This document shows, one piece after another, positions 18,799 to 27,215 of a stretch of DNA of 64,000 bases. The notes below the pieces were generated by a model. It saw only the letters and a list, made by a program, of their open reading frames with translations. It searched no databases and was not told the DNA's origin. Each line of letters opens with the position of its first letter. Position 1 is the stretch's first letter. Source of the stretch: an uncultured Collinsella sp. (GTDB taxonomy: Bacteria > Actinomycetota > Coriobacteriia > Coriobacteriales > Coriobacteriaceae); contig CABUJH010000002.1 in NCBI GenBank assembly GCA_902491895.1, forward strand, positions 1 to 64,000, read 5' to 3'. A program made the position numbers and the translations under genes.

Positions 18799-21366
18799 TT
18801 ATTTGCCCTTGGGCTTGCTGGCGTAGAACTTCTTCTTTTTGAGCTTGCCGGCGGGGGAGGGCTTGCCAGCAAAGTTGGACTTGCCGTTGCCGGCCTGCGC
18901 GTGCGCGGGCGCCGTTGCGCGAGGCTTACGGGCCTCGGGGTTACGCAGCTCCTCGACGCGCTCGGCAATCTCCTCGGCGCTAAAGCCGACCTCGGCCATG
19001 GCGTCCTCAATGGGCAGGCGGCGCACGATATAGCAGTGGTGCACCTTCTGGTTGCGCGCGAAATCCTCGGGGATGGTCTGCGCCGTAATGTCCTCCAGCA
19101 CGACGCCCGCGCGCGCGAGCTTGCGCGTCTCGGGGCGGAAGCCGCGCAGGTTGCAGCTAAAGATGGCGTGGCCGCCCTGTGCGAGCAGGCGCGATACGCC
19201 GGCCAAAAGCTCAACATGGTCGCGCTGGACATCCCAGGTGCGGCGGCCCATCTTGGATGAGTTCGAAAACGTGGGCGGATCGACAAAAATCAGGTCCCAG
19301 CGGTTGCGCGTCTGGCGCTGGTCGCGAATCCAGGCGAGCACGTCGTCGCGCACAAAATGATGCTGCGGACCAACAAAGCCGTTCTGGCGCATATTGCGCT
19401 CGGCCCAGTCCAGGTAGGTGTTGGAAAGGTCGACTGTCACGGTTTCCTCGACGCCGCCGTCGGCCGCATAGCAGGTGGCGGTGCCGGTATAGGCGAACAG
19501 ATTGAGGAAGCGGCGTGCCTGTTTGGCGTGTTCGCGCACCAGGTTGCGGGTGACGCGGTGATCCAGGAAGATGCCCACATCCAGGTAGTCGTCAAAGTTG
19601 ACGGCAAAGGTGAGCCCGCCTTCTTCGATGAGCGGCAGACGCCGGCGCGCGATGTTGGCGCGCTCGCCCGATCCGCCCTTGCCGGCGCCCTGCTTGCCGT
19701 ACTGCGAGCCGCCACGCGAACGCATGCGGGCCTTGGCGTGCACATGCTCGGCCGGAACATCAAGGATGCGCGGCGCGATGGCCAAGATGTCGAGCATGCG
19801 GGCCTGGGCCAGCGCGGGGTCGATGGTCTTGGGCGCGGCGTATTCGGCGATGACGAGCCAGCGGCCCGGCGTCTGCGGGCAACCCTCGTACAGGTCGATG
19901 GCAGCGGAGTAGTCGGGCAGGTCGGCATCGTAGACGCGATAGCAGCTCACGCCCTCGCGCTTGGCCCACTTGCGGCGCAGACGGGCATTCTTGCGCAGGC
20001 GGTTGGCGAACTGCTCGGACTCCGGGATGAGCACGGGCAGCGGCTTGCCGTCGCCCAAGTCGAGCGTGGCGGCAGGTTCGGGCATGGAGGAAGCGGCGGC
20101 TTCGTCGTTGGCTTCGTTGGCATCCGCAACCTCGGCCTCGGCATCCGCGCTGGTCGCAGCCTCAAACGCTGCAGCGGCGTGGTCGAGTGAGGGCCAAACC
20201 TCAAGAGCCGCCTCCTCGTTATTGGGCATGACGGCGATCGAGCGCTCGGGCTCGGCGTGGAGCGCGCGGGCCAGCAAGCCGTCGCGGGTGAGAGCGGCGA
20301 CCGGCGCCGAAGCGAGCTCGGGGGCGCGGCGCAGCTCGCCGATGAGCGTCATGGCATCGTGCATGAGCGAAAGCGGGGTCTCGGTCGTGTCCGCGACCAG
20401 GGCGGCACCGGCGACGGCGCCCGCATGGTCCAGCACGGTGGCGGGCTTGGCGGCACAAAAGTTGACAAAACGCTTGTAGCCGGCGCACTTGACCATGCGC
20501 TCGGCAGTCTTGCGGGCGGCGGGGTCGATGTCTACGGCCACGATGCGCGCCTGGCGCTCGCGCGCTGCCGCCTCGCGCTCGCGCGCCTCGGCAAGCAGCT
20601 GCTCCCACAGGACAGCGTCGTGCAGCTGCCAGCCCTCAAAGCCCCAGCGCTCGCGTGCGGCGCCCGGGGCGCGGTCGGTCAGAATGTTCACGGCCTCCAG
20701 CAGCAGACCGCCGCCGGCGCACGAGGCATCGATCAGCGTGGGAAGGGCTTCGTTTTCGTAATCGTCGGCCGTCAGCTCGCGCTCGCATAGTGCGGTCCAG
20801 CCGACCTGCGCCAGCACCAGGGCGGCGTAGTCGGGGCGCAACACGTGTGCGCCCTCGCCGGCACGAGTCGCAGCGGGCGGCAGACGCTTGAACAGCGGGT
20901 CGCCCGAAAGGTCCAGGCTGATGCTCGCGCGGCGCTGACGCAGCGAAAGCAACAGGTGAACATCGGGGTCGGCGGCATCGACGTCGGCGCGACGGCCCGT
21001 GGTCTCGGCCAGACGGTCGCACAGCGCGTCTTTGGCGCGCAGGGCCGAGAAGCGCGTGTTGCGCAGCTGCTCGGTCACGCCGCGGGCGGTGATGGCGATG
21101 GTGGCGCCGGGGCGGATGATGGTCTCCCAGGCGATGTCGTAAACGCTATCGTACAGTTCATCGGCATCCTGCGCCTCAAAGCGCCCGAGTACCACGAACA
21201 CACGGCTCGCCAGGCGCGACCACAGACAGGCGCGGTAGCCTTCTTCGAGCTCGCCCTCAAATGTAGCGCGGCCCTTCAGCCGGCGAACATGCGAAAGCCC
21301 GAGGCGTTTAAGCTCATCGGCGAGTGCGGACTCAAAGCCCTCGGGGCAGCTTGCGTAAAATTCCAT
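18799..21366 (-). CDS. rlmKL: RlmKL-like 23S rRNA methyltransferase with degenerate RlmL half
   Basis: An 855-residue protein laid out like E. coli RlmKL (about 700): N-terminal THUMP region (MEFYASCPEGFESALADELK), an RlmL-like domain, then RlmK. The RlmK half is intact: FLNLFAYTGTATCYAADGG (SAM loop) and FVDPPTFSNSSKM (DPP motif). The RlmL half looks damaged. The expected DPFCGSGT-type SAM loop reads DASCAGGGLL, and I cannot find an NPPY catalytic motif; the corresponding stretch reads VADTTETPLS. A low-complexity Ala/Glu insert around residues 395-430 accounts for part of the extra length. It probably makes only the N7-methylguanosine of 23S rRNA. The C-terminus is Lys-rich. Confidence 0.8.
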   Translation of the reverse strand: MEFYASCPEGFESALADELKRLGLSHVRRLKGRATFEGELEEGYRACLWSRLASRVFVVLGRFEAQDADELYDSVYDIAWETIIRPGATIAITARGVTEQLRNTRFSALRAKDALCDRLAETTGRRADVDAADPDVHLLLSLRQRRASISLDLSGDPLFKRLPPAATRAGEGAHVLRPDYAALVLAQVGWTALCERELTADDYENEALPTLIDASCAGGGLLLEAVNILTDRAPGAARERWGFEGWQLHDAVLWEQLLAEAREREAAARERQARIVAVDIDPAARKTAERMVKCAGYKRFVNFCAAKPATVLDHAGAVAGAALVADTTETPLSLMHDAMTLIGELRRAPELASAPVAALTRDGLLARALHAEPERSIAVMPNNEEAALEVWPSLDHAAAAFEAATSADAEAEVADANEANDEAAASSMPEPAATLDLGDGKPLPVLIPESEQFANRLRKNARLRRKWAKREGVSCYRVYDADLPDYSAAIDLYEGCPQTPGRWLVIAEYAAPKTIDPALAQARMLDILAIAPRILDVPAEHVHAKARMRSRGGSQYGKQGAGKGGSGERANIARRRLPLIEEGGLTFAVNFDDYLDVGIFLDHRVTRNLVREHAKQARRFLNLFAYTGTATCYAADGGVEETVTVDLSNTYLDWAERNMRQNGFVGPQHHFVRDDVLAWIRDQRQTRNRWDLIFVDPPTFSNSSKMGRRTWDVQRDHVELLAGVSRLLAQGGHAIFSCNLRGFRPETRKLARAGVVLEDITAQTIPEDFARNQKVHHCYIVRRLPIEDAMAEVGFSAEEIAERVEELRNPEARKPRATAPAHAQAGNGKSNFAGKPSPAGKLKKKKFYASKPKGK

Positions 21367-21441
21367 GGGTGACCTCTCTGGTTGCGTCGCTCCATTATAT
21401 GATGGTTACTTCGTTTACTCTCGCCCCCGAAAGGAACCCAT

Positions 21442-22269
21442 ATGATTGATGCGTGCCCCGATTCCGCCGTGCTCTTTTTTGACGTGGACGGCACGCTGAC
21501 GTCGTTCGATCCCGACAACATGACCGACAAGGACTTTTCGGCGGTTCACCCCTCGCAGGCGGTCGTCGAGGCGTTTCATCGTCTGCGCGACGCGGGACAC
21601 CATGCATTTATCTGCACGGGTCGTCCCTTGTGGCTGATTGCCGATGGCCTGCGCGCGCTGAACCCGGCGGGTGTCGTTGCCATGGCGGGAGCGACGCTCG
21701 AGGTCGAGGGCCGCGTGGTGCATGAGGACTGCTTTGACGAGGACGTTATTGAGGAGCTTGCGCGCCGTATGGCCGCGGCAGGGATTGAGGCCTTTTTCGA
21801 GACCAACGTGGCTACTTTTGCCCTGGAACCCGCGGGTGTTGAGCAGTCGTCTCTGATCGGCACTTCTGTGGTGCACAGCACCGAGGAAATGCGCGTCGAC
21901 GGCAGTCTGCGCGTGGGCAAGGTATGCCTCAGTGTGCCCAGTTTGGCTCGCGTGGCCAACGATGACGGCTTTATCGATCGCGAGTTTGAGCTGTGCAACA
22001 CCGGTGGCCAGAATCGCGAGCTGAGCCCCAAGGGCATTGACAAGGGCGTGGGCGTGGCGCGAGCGCTGGAATACCTGGGTCGCACCGGCAACGCGCGCAC
22101 CTTTGGCTTTGGCGATTCCGGCAACGATCTGGGTATGCTCGCCGCTGTCGAGACGGCCGTGGCCATGGGCAACGCTATGCCCGAGGTCAAGGCGCTCGCC
22201 GACTACGTGACTGATGATGTCGCACACGACGGCACCGTCACAGCGATGCAGCATTTCGGCCTCATCTAA
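21442..22269 (+). CDS. HAD-superfamily phosphatase (Cof-type)
   Basis: A 275-residue HAD hydrolase of the Cof/IIB class. Motif I is VLFFDVDGTLTSFD, motif II lies in FICTGRPLW, motif III uses the Lys in LSPKGIDKGVGVARALEYLG, and motif IV is FGFGDSGNDLGML. The cap domain lies between residues of about 85 and 190. These enzymes dephosphorylate sugar phosphates or flavin/pyridoxal phosphates; the substrate cannot be assigned here. It is divergent from the methyltransferase gene, with its start 75 bp away, and AAAGGAA precedes the ATG. Confidence 0.82.
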   Translation: MIDACPDSAVLFFDVDGTLTSFDPDNMTDKDFSAVHPSQAVVEAFHRLRDAGHHAFICTGRPLWLIADGLRALNPAGVVAMAGATLEVEGRVVHEDCFDEDVIEELARRMAAAGIEAFFETNVATFALEPAGVEQSSLIGTSVVHSTEEMRVDGSLRVGKVCLSVPSLARVANDDGFIDREFELCNTGGQNRELSPKGIDKGVGVARALEYLGRTGNARTFGFGDSGNDLGMLAAVETAVAMGNAMPEVKALADYVTDDVAHDGTVTAMQHFGLI

Positions 22270-22462
22270 TGAATCCCACGTTCTGACGTTTGCTCAAACT
22301 GCGACTCTTTGCTTTTGCATGCTCAATCGATTTATCAATCCAAACACTGAGGTGTTTATACCGTTCGCCGAGAAGATAAAAAACCGCAGCTCACGCCTTG
22401 ATAAACGTAGGTAAAGTGTTTAGCAGTTTAACGCCCATGTGCAAGCGAAAGGAATCAGGCAG

Positions 22463-23167
22463 ATGGCAATCAAGGTGTTCGCTGACGGTGCAAACCTCGA
22501 GGGCATGCTCGACATGTACGAGAACGGCAACGTTCAGGGTTTCACGACCAACCCGTCCCTTATGAAGAAGGGCGGCGTGACGGATTACCGCGCGTTTGCC
22601 AAGGAGGTCCTGGCCCACATCACCGATGTGTCCGTCTCGTTTGAGGTCTTTGCCGACGACGTCGAGACCATGGAGGTCGAGGCGCGCGAGATCGCTACCT
22701 GGGCCGAGAACGTCTACGTCAAGATTCCGTGCGTGACCACCAAGGGCGAGTCCACCGCCGAGCTGGTGCGCAAGCTTTCGGCCGACGGCATCAAGGTCAA
22801 CGTCACCACCATCTTTACGCCTACGCAGGTTGATGAGATGGTCGAGGCCGTCGACGCCGAGACGCCGTCCGTCATCTCGCTCTTTGCCGGCCGCATCGCC
22901 GATACCGGCGTCGACCCCATTCCGTTTATGACGGAGTCGGTCAAGAAGGCCGCCGCAAAGCCCAACTGCGAGGTCCTGTGGGCGTCCACGCGCGAGCTCA
23001 TCAACATTTACCAGGCCGAGGCCTGCGGTTGCCAGATCATTACGGTGCCCAACAGCATCCTGGCCAAGCGCAAGAACATTGGTCGCGACCCGTACGAGGT
23101 CTCGCTCGATACCGTGCGCGGTTTTGCCAAGGATATCGCGGCGCTCGGTTTCCATATCCTGCCGTAG
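22463..23167 (+). CDS. transaldolase / fructose-6-phosphate aldolase family protein
   Basis: A 234-residue TIM-barrel aldolase of the short transaldolase (Fsa/TalC) class. The Schiff-base Lys lies in ENVYVKIPC, and TTNPSLMKKGG is the typical N-terminal phosphate/acid loop. LFAGRIADTG and ASTRELINIYQAEACGCQIITVP are characteristic. It belongs to the non-oxidative pentose phosphate route or to sugar aldol cleavage. ATG 22463 has AAAGGA upstream. It is monocistronic and followed by long palindromes. A short imperfect copy of its last codons occurs about 150 bp downstream. Confidence 0.87.
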   Translation: MAIKVFADGANLEGMLDMYENGNVQGFTTNPSLMKKGGVTDYRAFAKEVLAHITDVSVSFEVFADDVETMEVEAREIATWAENVYVKIPCVTTKGESTAELVRKLSADGIKVNVTTIFTPTQVDEMVEAVDAETPSVISLFAGRIADTGVDPIPFMTESVKKAAAKPNCEVLWASTRELINIYQAEACGCQIITVPNSILAKRKNIGRDPYEVSLDTVRGFAKDIAALGFHILP

Positions 23168-23198
23168 CGCGAACACCGACTGTACCGTGGGCTGTTCG

Positions 23199-23268
23199 CC
23201 CCGGCCTTTCCTTTCCCTATCGCTCACGCGCTCCGCGAGGGCCGCGCTAGGCAAAGGAAAGGCCGGGG
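23199..23268. repeat. 70-bp inverted repeat
   Basis: CCCCGGCCTTTCCTTT (23199-23214) and AAAGGAAAGGCCGGGG (23253-23268) are perfect complements around a GC-rich loop. It lies in the 381-bp gap between the convergent transaldolase and Tex genes. The rest of that gap holds a short duplication of the transaldolase 3' end and a second terminator. Confidence 0.7.
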
Positions 23269-23407
23269 CTGCCGGCACGAGCTTGCCAGCAAGTTGGCGA
23301 TTGGCTTCCATATCCTGCCGTGGGCAAAGGTACCCCCGCTTGCGCCGTGCAAAATTGAGAGTATTCAGCAAGGTAAAGGTCTTTATCAGTTAACCGAAGC
23401 ATGGAAC

Positions 23408-23453
23408 GGCCCCCGTTTTGGCTCTGACGACGCTAAAACGGGGGCTGTTTTTT
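23408..23453. terminator. bidirectional intrinsic terminator
   Basis: GCCCCCGTTTT (23409-23419) pairs with AAAACGGGGGC (23435-23445), followed by a six-T run. It separates the convergent transaldolase and Tex genes. Confidence 0.75.
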
Positions 23454-23548
23454 GCTTTTTCGTCTCTGAGGGGCATCCGGAACGGTGGAATTTGCAGAAT
23501 ACTCGCGATTTTGCACATCGCTACAGGGGGTACCTTTGCTTTGGCGGT

Positions 23549-25696
23549 TTACTTGCCCTGCACCATGGTGAGCGAGATCTTCTTGCGGTCGCGATCGACC
23601 TTTTCGACCCACACCTTGACCGTGTCACCGACGCGCACGACGTCGCTGGGGTGCTTGACAAAGCGGTTGGCCAGCTTAGAGATATGTACGAGGCCGTCCT
23701 GGTGCACTCCCACGTCGACGAAGGCGCCAAAGTCGACGACGTTGCGCACCGTGCCCTTGAGCTCCATGCCGGGTTCCAGGTCGTCGATGGAAAGTGCCGA
23801 GCGGCTAAAGACCACCTCGGGCGCGTCGTCGCGCGGGTCGCGGCCGGGCTTCTTGAGCTCGTTGACGATGTCGATGAGCGTGAGGGTGCCGCAGTCCAGG
23901 TCGCTTGCCAGCGTCGAGATGCTGCCCAGACGGCGCTCGATGTCGGGTACGCCGCCGCGGCTAAGCTCGCTTGCCGCCACGCCTGCGCGCTCAAGGACGG
24001 CCGTGGCTACCTCGTAGCTCTCGGGGTGGACGCTCGTCGCGTCGAGCGGGTTCTTACCGCCGCTGATGCGCAGGAAGCCCGCGGCGTTGAGATATGCCTT
24101 GGGCCCCAGCTTGGGGACCTTCTTAAGCTGGCGGCGATCGGTAAAGGCGCCGTTTTCCTCGCGGTAGGCCACGATGTTCTTGGCCACGCTCGGCGTGATG
24201 CCCGATACGTATCCCAGCAGGCTCGCGCTCGCGGTGTTGACGTCGACGCCCACACGGTTGACGACGTCTTCCACCACGTGGCCCAGGGTGCACGAAAGCT
24301 CGGCCTGGTCAAGGTCGTGCTGGTACTGACCCACGCCGATGGACTGAGGCGGAATCTTAACGAGCTCTGCCAACGGATCCTGCAGGCGGCGGCCCAGGCT
24401 CATGGCGCCACGCACGGTGACGTCCAGGTCGGGGTATTCCTGACTGGCGAGCTCGGAGGCGGAGTACACCGACGCGCCGGCCTCATTGACGATGGTGTAG
24501 CGAAGGCTGGGCGCCTGCTCGGCAATGAACTCCGAGACGACTTCCTCGGTCTCGCGGCTGGCGGTGCCGTTGCCGATGACGATGGTGTTGACGCCATCCT
24601 TCTTGACGAGGCGGGCGAGCTCGCGCTTGGTGCCGGCGACGTCGTGGCGCGGCTTGGTGGGGTAGACCACGCCGTGGTCGAGTAGCTTGCCGGTCTCGTC
24701 CATGACGGCGACCTTGCAGCCGGTGCGGTAGCCCGGGTCGAGCGCGAGCACGCGTGCGCCGCGCACGGGACGTGCCGAGAGCAGGCCCTCGAGATTCTTG
24801 GCAAAGACGTTGATGGCCTCGGTCTGCGCGCGAACGGTGAGCTTGGCGCGGGCTTCGCGCTCCAGCGAGGGGGCCATGAGGCGCTTGTAACCGTCAGCGA
24901 TGGCGGCGTCAAAGACGGGAGCAAACACGCCCTGACGGCGGGGCCAACGGCTGCCGAGGCGTGCCGTGGCGGCAGCACCGTCGACGTTCACGCGCACGCG
25001 GAGCTTGCCCTCGCGCTCACCGCGGTCGATAGCCAGCACGCGGTGGTTGGGTATACGGCGCAGCGGCTCATCATAGCTGTAGTACGGCTCGTAGGGGGTC
25101 TTCTCGGTGGGGTCGGTGGCCTCGACGACGATATCGGCGGTGTTTTGCGTAAAAGCGCGCAGGTCGGCGACGTTCTCGGGGTCCTCGGCCACCGTCTCGG
25201 CCACGATGTCCGCCGCGCCGGCGAGCGCCTTCTCGGGCGTGTCGAAGCCGGCTTCCTCGTTGACGTAGGCCGCGGCGGCATCGAGTGCGCTGCCCTTGGC
25301 CGAGGCCTGCATGATGATCATGTTGGCAAGCGGCTCCAGGCCTGCCTCGCGGGCCTTCTGCGCGCGGGTCATGCGCTTTTTGCGGTAGGGCTTGTAGAGG
25401 TCCTCGACACGCTGGAGCTGCGTGGCCTCGCGAATCTGCTGCTCGAGCTCGGGCGTGAGCTTGCCCTGGGCGTCGATGAGCAGAATGACGTCCTCTTTGC
25501 GCTGTTCAAGATTGCGCAGGTAGGACAGGCGCTCGTCGAGTGCGCGCAGGGCGACGTCGTCCATGCCGCCCGTTGCTTCTTTGCGGTAGCGCGAGATAAA
25601 GGGGATGGTGTTGCCCTCGTCGATGAGCTTGACGGCTGCCTCGATGTTGGCGGCCTTAAGGTTGAGCTCGTGGGCGAGCTGGGCGATAAGATCCAT
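23549..25696 (-). CDS. tex: Tex-family RNA-binding transcription accessory protein
   Basis: A 715-residue Tex homologue. The order is an N-terminal helix-rich region (YRKEATGGMDD), a YqgF/RNase-H-like domain (VLALDPGYRTGCKVAVMD), helix-hairpin-helix repeats (VSGITPSVAKNIVAYREENG) and a C-terminal S1 domain (GTVRNVVDFGAFVDVGVHQDG). The length is close to the usual ~720-780. Tex binds nucleic acid and influences transcription and RNA turnover. I place the start at ATG 25696, directly after AAGGAG; an in-frame upstream extension to 25783 has no support. Confidence 0.92.
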   Translation of the reverse strand: MDLIAQLAHELNLKAANIEAAVKLIDEGNTIPFISRYRKEATGGMDDVALRALDERLSYLRNLEQRKEDVILLIDAQGKLTPELEQQIREATQLQRVEDLYKPYRKKRMTRAQKAREAGLEPLANMIIMQASAKGSALDAAAAYVNEEAGFDTPEKALAGAADIVAETVAEDPENVADLRAFTQNTADIVVEATDPTEKTPYEPYYSYDEPLRRIPNHRVLAIDRGEREGKLRVRVNVDGAAATARLGSRWPRRQGVFAPVFDAAIADGYKRLMAPSLEREARAKLTVRAQTEAINVFAKNLEGLLSARPVRGARVLALDPGYRTGCKVAVMDETGKLLDHGVVYPTKPRHDVAGTKRELARLVKKDGVNTIVIGNGTASRETEEVVSEFIAEQAPSLRYTIVNEAGASVYSASELASQEYPDLDVTVRGAMSLGRRLQDPLAELVKIPPQSIGVGQYQHDLDQAELSCTLGHVVEDVVNRVGVDVNTASASLLGYVSGITPSVAKNIVAYREENGAFTDRRQLKKVPKLGPKAYLNAAGFLRISGGKNPLDATSVHPESYEVATAVLERAGVAASELSRGGVPDIERRLGSISTLASDLDCGTLTLIDIVNELKKPGRDPRDDAPEVVFSRSALSIDDLEPGMELKGTVRNVVDFGAFVDVGVHQDGLVHISKLANRFVKHPSDVVRVGDTVKVWVEKVDRDRKKISLTMVQGK

Positions 25697-25778
25697 GGGA
25701 CTCCTTGCGTTTAAGGTGCGTTTGCAGCACAGGGCTACCAAGGATACCACCCGTTTCAAAAGACTGTTTTGGGCCCTC

Positions 25779-25938
25779 GCCACGAAAACGACCTATCTAC
25801 TACGTTTGAACCGTATGGGTCGACCATCCCCCGGTTTTCAGAAAATACGCAAGCCGTCTACCTGCGCTTTTGATTTTAGGAAATATGGCATGGTTGAGGG
25901 TGATTGGCTAAACGTAGTAGATAGGCCCATTTCGTGGC
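25779..25938. repeat. 160-bp inverted repeat with 29-bp arms
   Basis: Arms at 25779-25807 and 25910-25938 share ACCTATCTACTACGTTT (as CCTATCTACTACGTTT on the complement) and GCCACGAAA. The ~100-bp interior contains further short complementary pieces. It occupies most of the gene-free 25697-26105 region upstream of tex. No open frame there looks coding. Confidence 0.7.
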
Positions 25939-25999
25939 GAACGAATCAGGCTGAGGTGCAAAATGGCCCCCGTCTCAGAAAAATCGTCGGCAAGGTAGC

Positions 26000-26034
26000 A
26001 AAATGCCCCGCGGGCAGGAGGCTGCTCGCGGGGC
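26000..26034 (-). terminator. intrinsic terminator of the SDR/MFS/Gfo-Idh operon
   Basis: GCCCCGCG (26005-26012) and CGCGGGGC (26027-26034) form a hairpin; on the minus strand ATTTTGC follows. It lies about 70 bp after the last gene of the minus-strand operon. Confidence 0.65.
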
Positions 26035-26105
26035 AAAGAAGAGGGGCTTATTGGTGGCGGACCGAGGGGTTCGGCATGGGGTTTGCCGCGGTCTGCCCTA
26101 AGGCA

Positions 26106-27146
26106 TTACAGCTCGACGAGCTGGCCGGTCTCGGCGGCCTCCTTGATGGCGTTGAGAAGCGTGAGCGTCTTGACGTTGTCGGCGGGGGTTACGACGGGCT
26201 CGACCTCGCGGCGGACAACCTTCACAAAGTGCTTGAGCTGCATCTTGTGTGGCAGTGCCGGGTCGACAGCCGGAATCTCCATCTGCAGCGGCTTGTGCCA
26301 GTTGGAGGCGCCGTCGTAGGAGAACTGGTGCAGGCGGGGCAGCGACAGGGCGCCCTTGGTGCCGCCGATAAAGTAGGCGTCGGCGTCGAAGGGGCGGTAC
26401 TGCGGATCCTCGCGAGCGGTTGCCTCCCAGTTCCAGGGGCTGGCGGTGGCGTCGGAGATGGTCATGCTTGCGAGCGCGCCATCGGCAAAACGGACGTTGA
26501 CCACGGCGGAGTCCTCGGTCTCAAAACCGCGGGCGGCGCTGGACTGCATACCCTGGACGGCAACAGGCTCGCCCAGCAGATAGCGGAGCAGGTCGACGTC
26601 GTGAACCAGGTTGACCAGGATCGGGCCGGCACCCTTCTTGCGGCGCCACTCGACATCGAAATACTCGTCATTCTTATAGATCATGTAGTGGAAGCTCGAC
26701 ACGGTGAGCTTGCCCAGCTCGCCGGACTCGATGATCTCCTTGGCCTTGTTGACGAAGGGGTTGTGGCGACGGTGCTGACCTACGAGCACGGGCACGCCGG
26801 CGGTCTCGGCCTCGGCGGCGAAGGCCTGGGCATCCTCGAGATCGTTGGAGATCGGCTTTTCGATCAACGGCACGATATTGCGCTTCACAGCCTCGCGGGC
26901 AACGCCCAGGTGCAAGTCGTTGGGGGTGGCGATAATGACGGCCTCGGGTTTGACCTCGTCCATCATCTGGGCGGGATCGGTGTAAAACGGCACGCCGGCG
27001 GCCTCGGCCGTGGCGCGAGCGCCCTCAAAGGCGTCGGCGATGGCGACGAGTTCGGCCTCGGGTTCCTCGGTGACAAAGCGGATGTGGTTGCGGCCCATGG
27101 CGCCGGCGCCGATAACGGCAATGCGGACGGGGTTGAGCTCAGACAT
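26106..27146 (-). CDS. Gfo/Idh/MocA-family NAD(P)-dependent oxidoreductase
   Basis: A 346-residue dehydrogenase. The N-terminal Rossmann fold has RIAVIGAGAMGRNHI; the conserved EKPISNDLEDA Lys-Pro motif lies near residue 95. The C-terminal domain carries a likely catalytic segment HDVDLLRYLLGEP. Members oxidise or reduce sugars, inositols and related polyols. It is the third gene of the SDR-MFS-Gfo/Idh set, separated from the MFS gene by a palindromic repeat that could lower its expression. The substrate is unknown; the set as a whole suggests catabolism of an imported polyol, sugar acid or steroid-like compound. Confidence 0.85.
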   Translation of the reverse strand: MSELNPVRIAVIGAGAMGRNHIRFVTEEPEAELVAIADAFEGARATAEAAGVPFYTDPAQMMDEVKPEAVIIATPNDLHLGVAREAVKRNIVPLIEKPISNDLEDAQAFAAEAETAGVPVLVGQHRRHNPFVNKAKEIIESGELGKLTVSSFHYMIYKNDEYFDVEWRRKKGAGPILVNLVHDVDLLRYLLGEPVAVQGMQSSAARGFETEDSAVVNVRFADGALASMTISDATASPWNWEATAREDPQYRPFDADAYFIGGTKGALSLPRLHQFSYDGASNWHKPLQMEIPAVDPALPHKMQLKHFVKVVRREVEPVVTPADNVKTLTLLNAIKEAAETGQLVEL

Positions 27147-27175
27147 TTCGACTCCTTAATACTGGTGACCGGTGG

Positions 27176-27208
27176 GATGCGACAAAGGGGCTGTCCCTTT
27201 GTCGCATC
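27176..27208. repeat. dispersed palindromic repeat, copy 2
   Basis: Arms GATGCGACAAAGGGG and CCCTTTGTCGCATC. Compared with other copies the TGTGACA arm has become TGCGACA, and the partner arm has changed to match (TGTCGCA). It lies inside the SDR-MFS-Gfo/Idh unit. Confidence 0.85.
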
Positions 27209-27215
27209 GGTAAAA

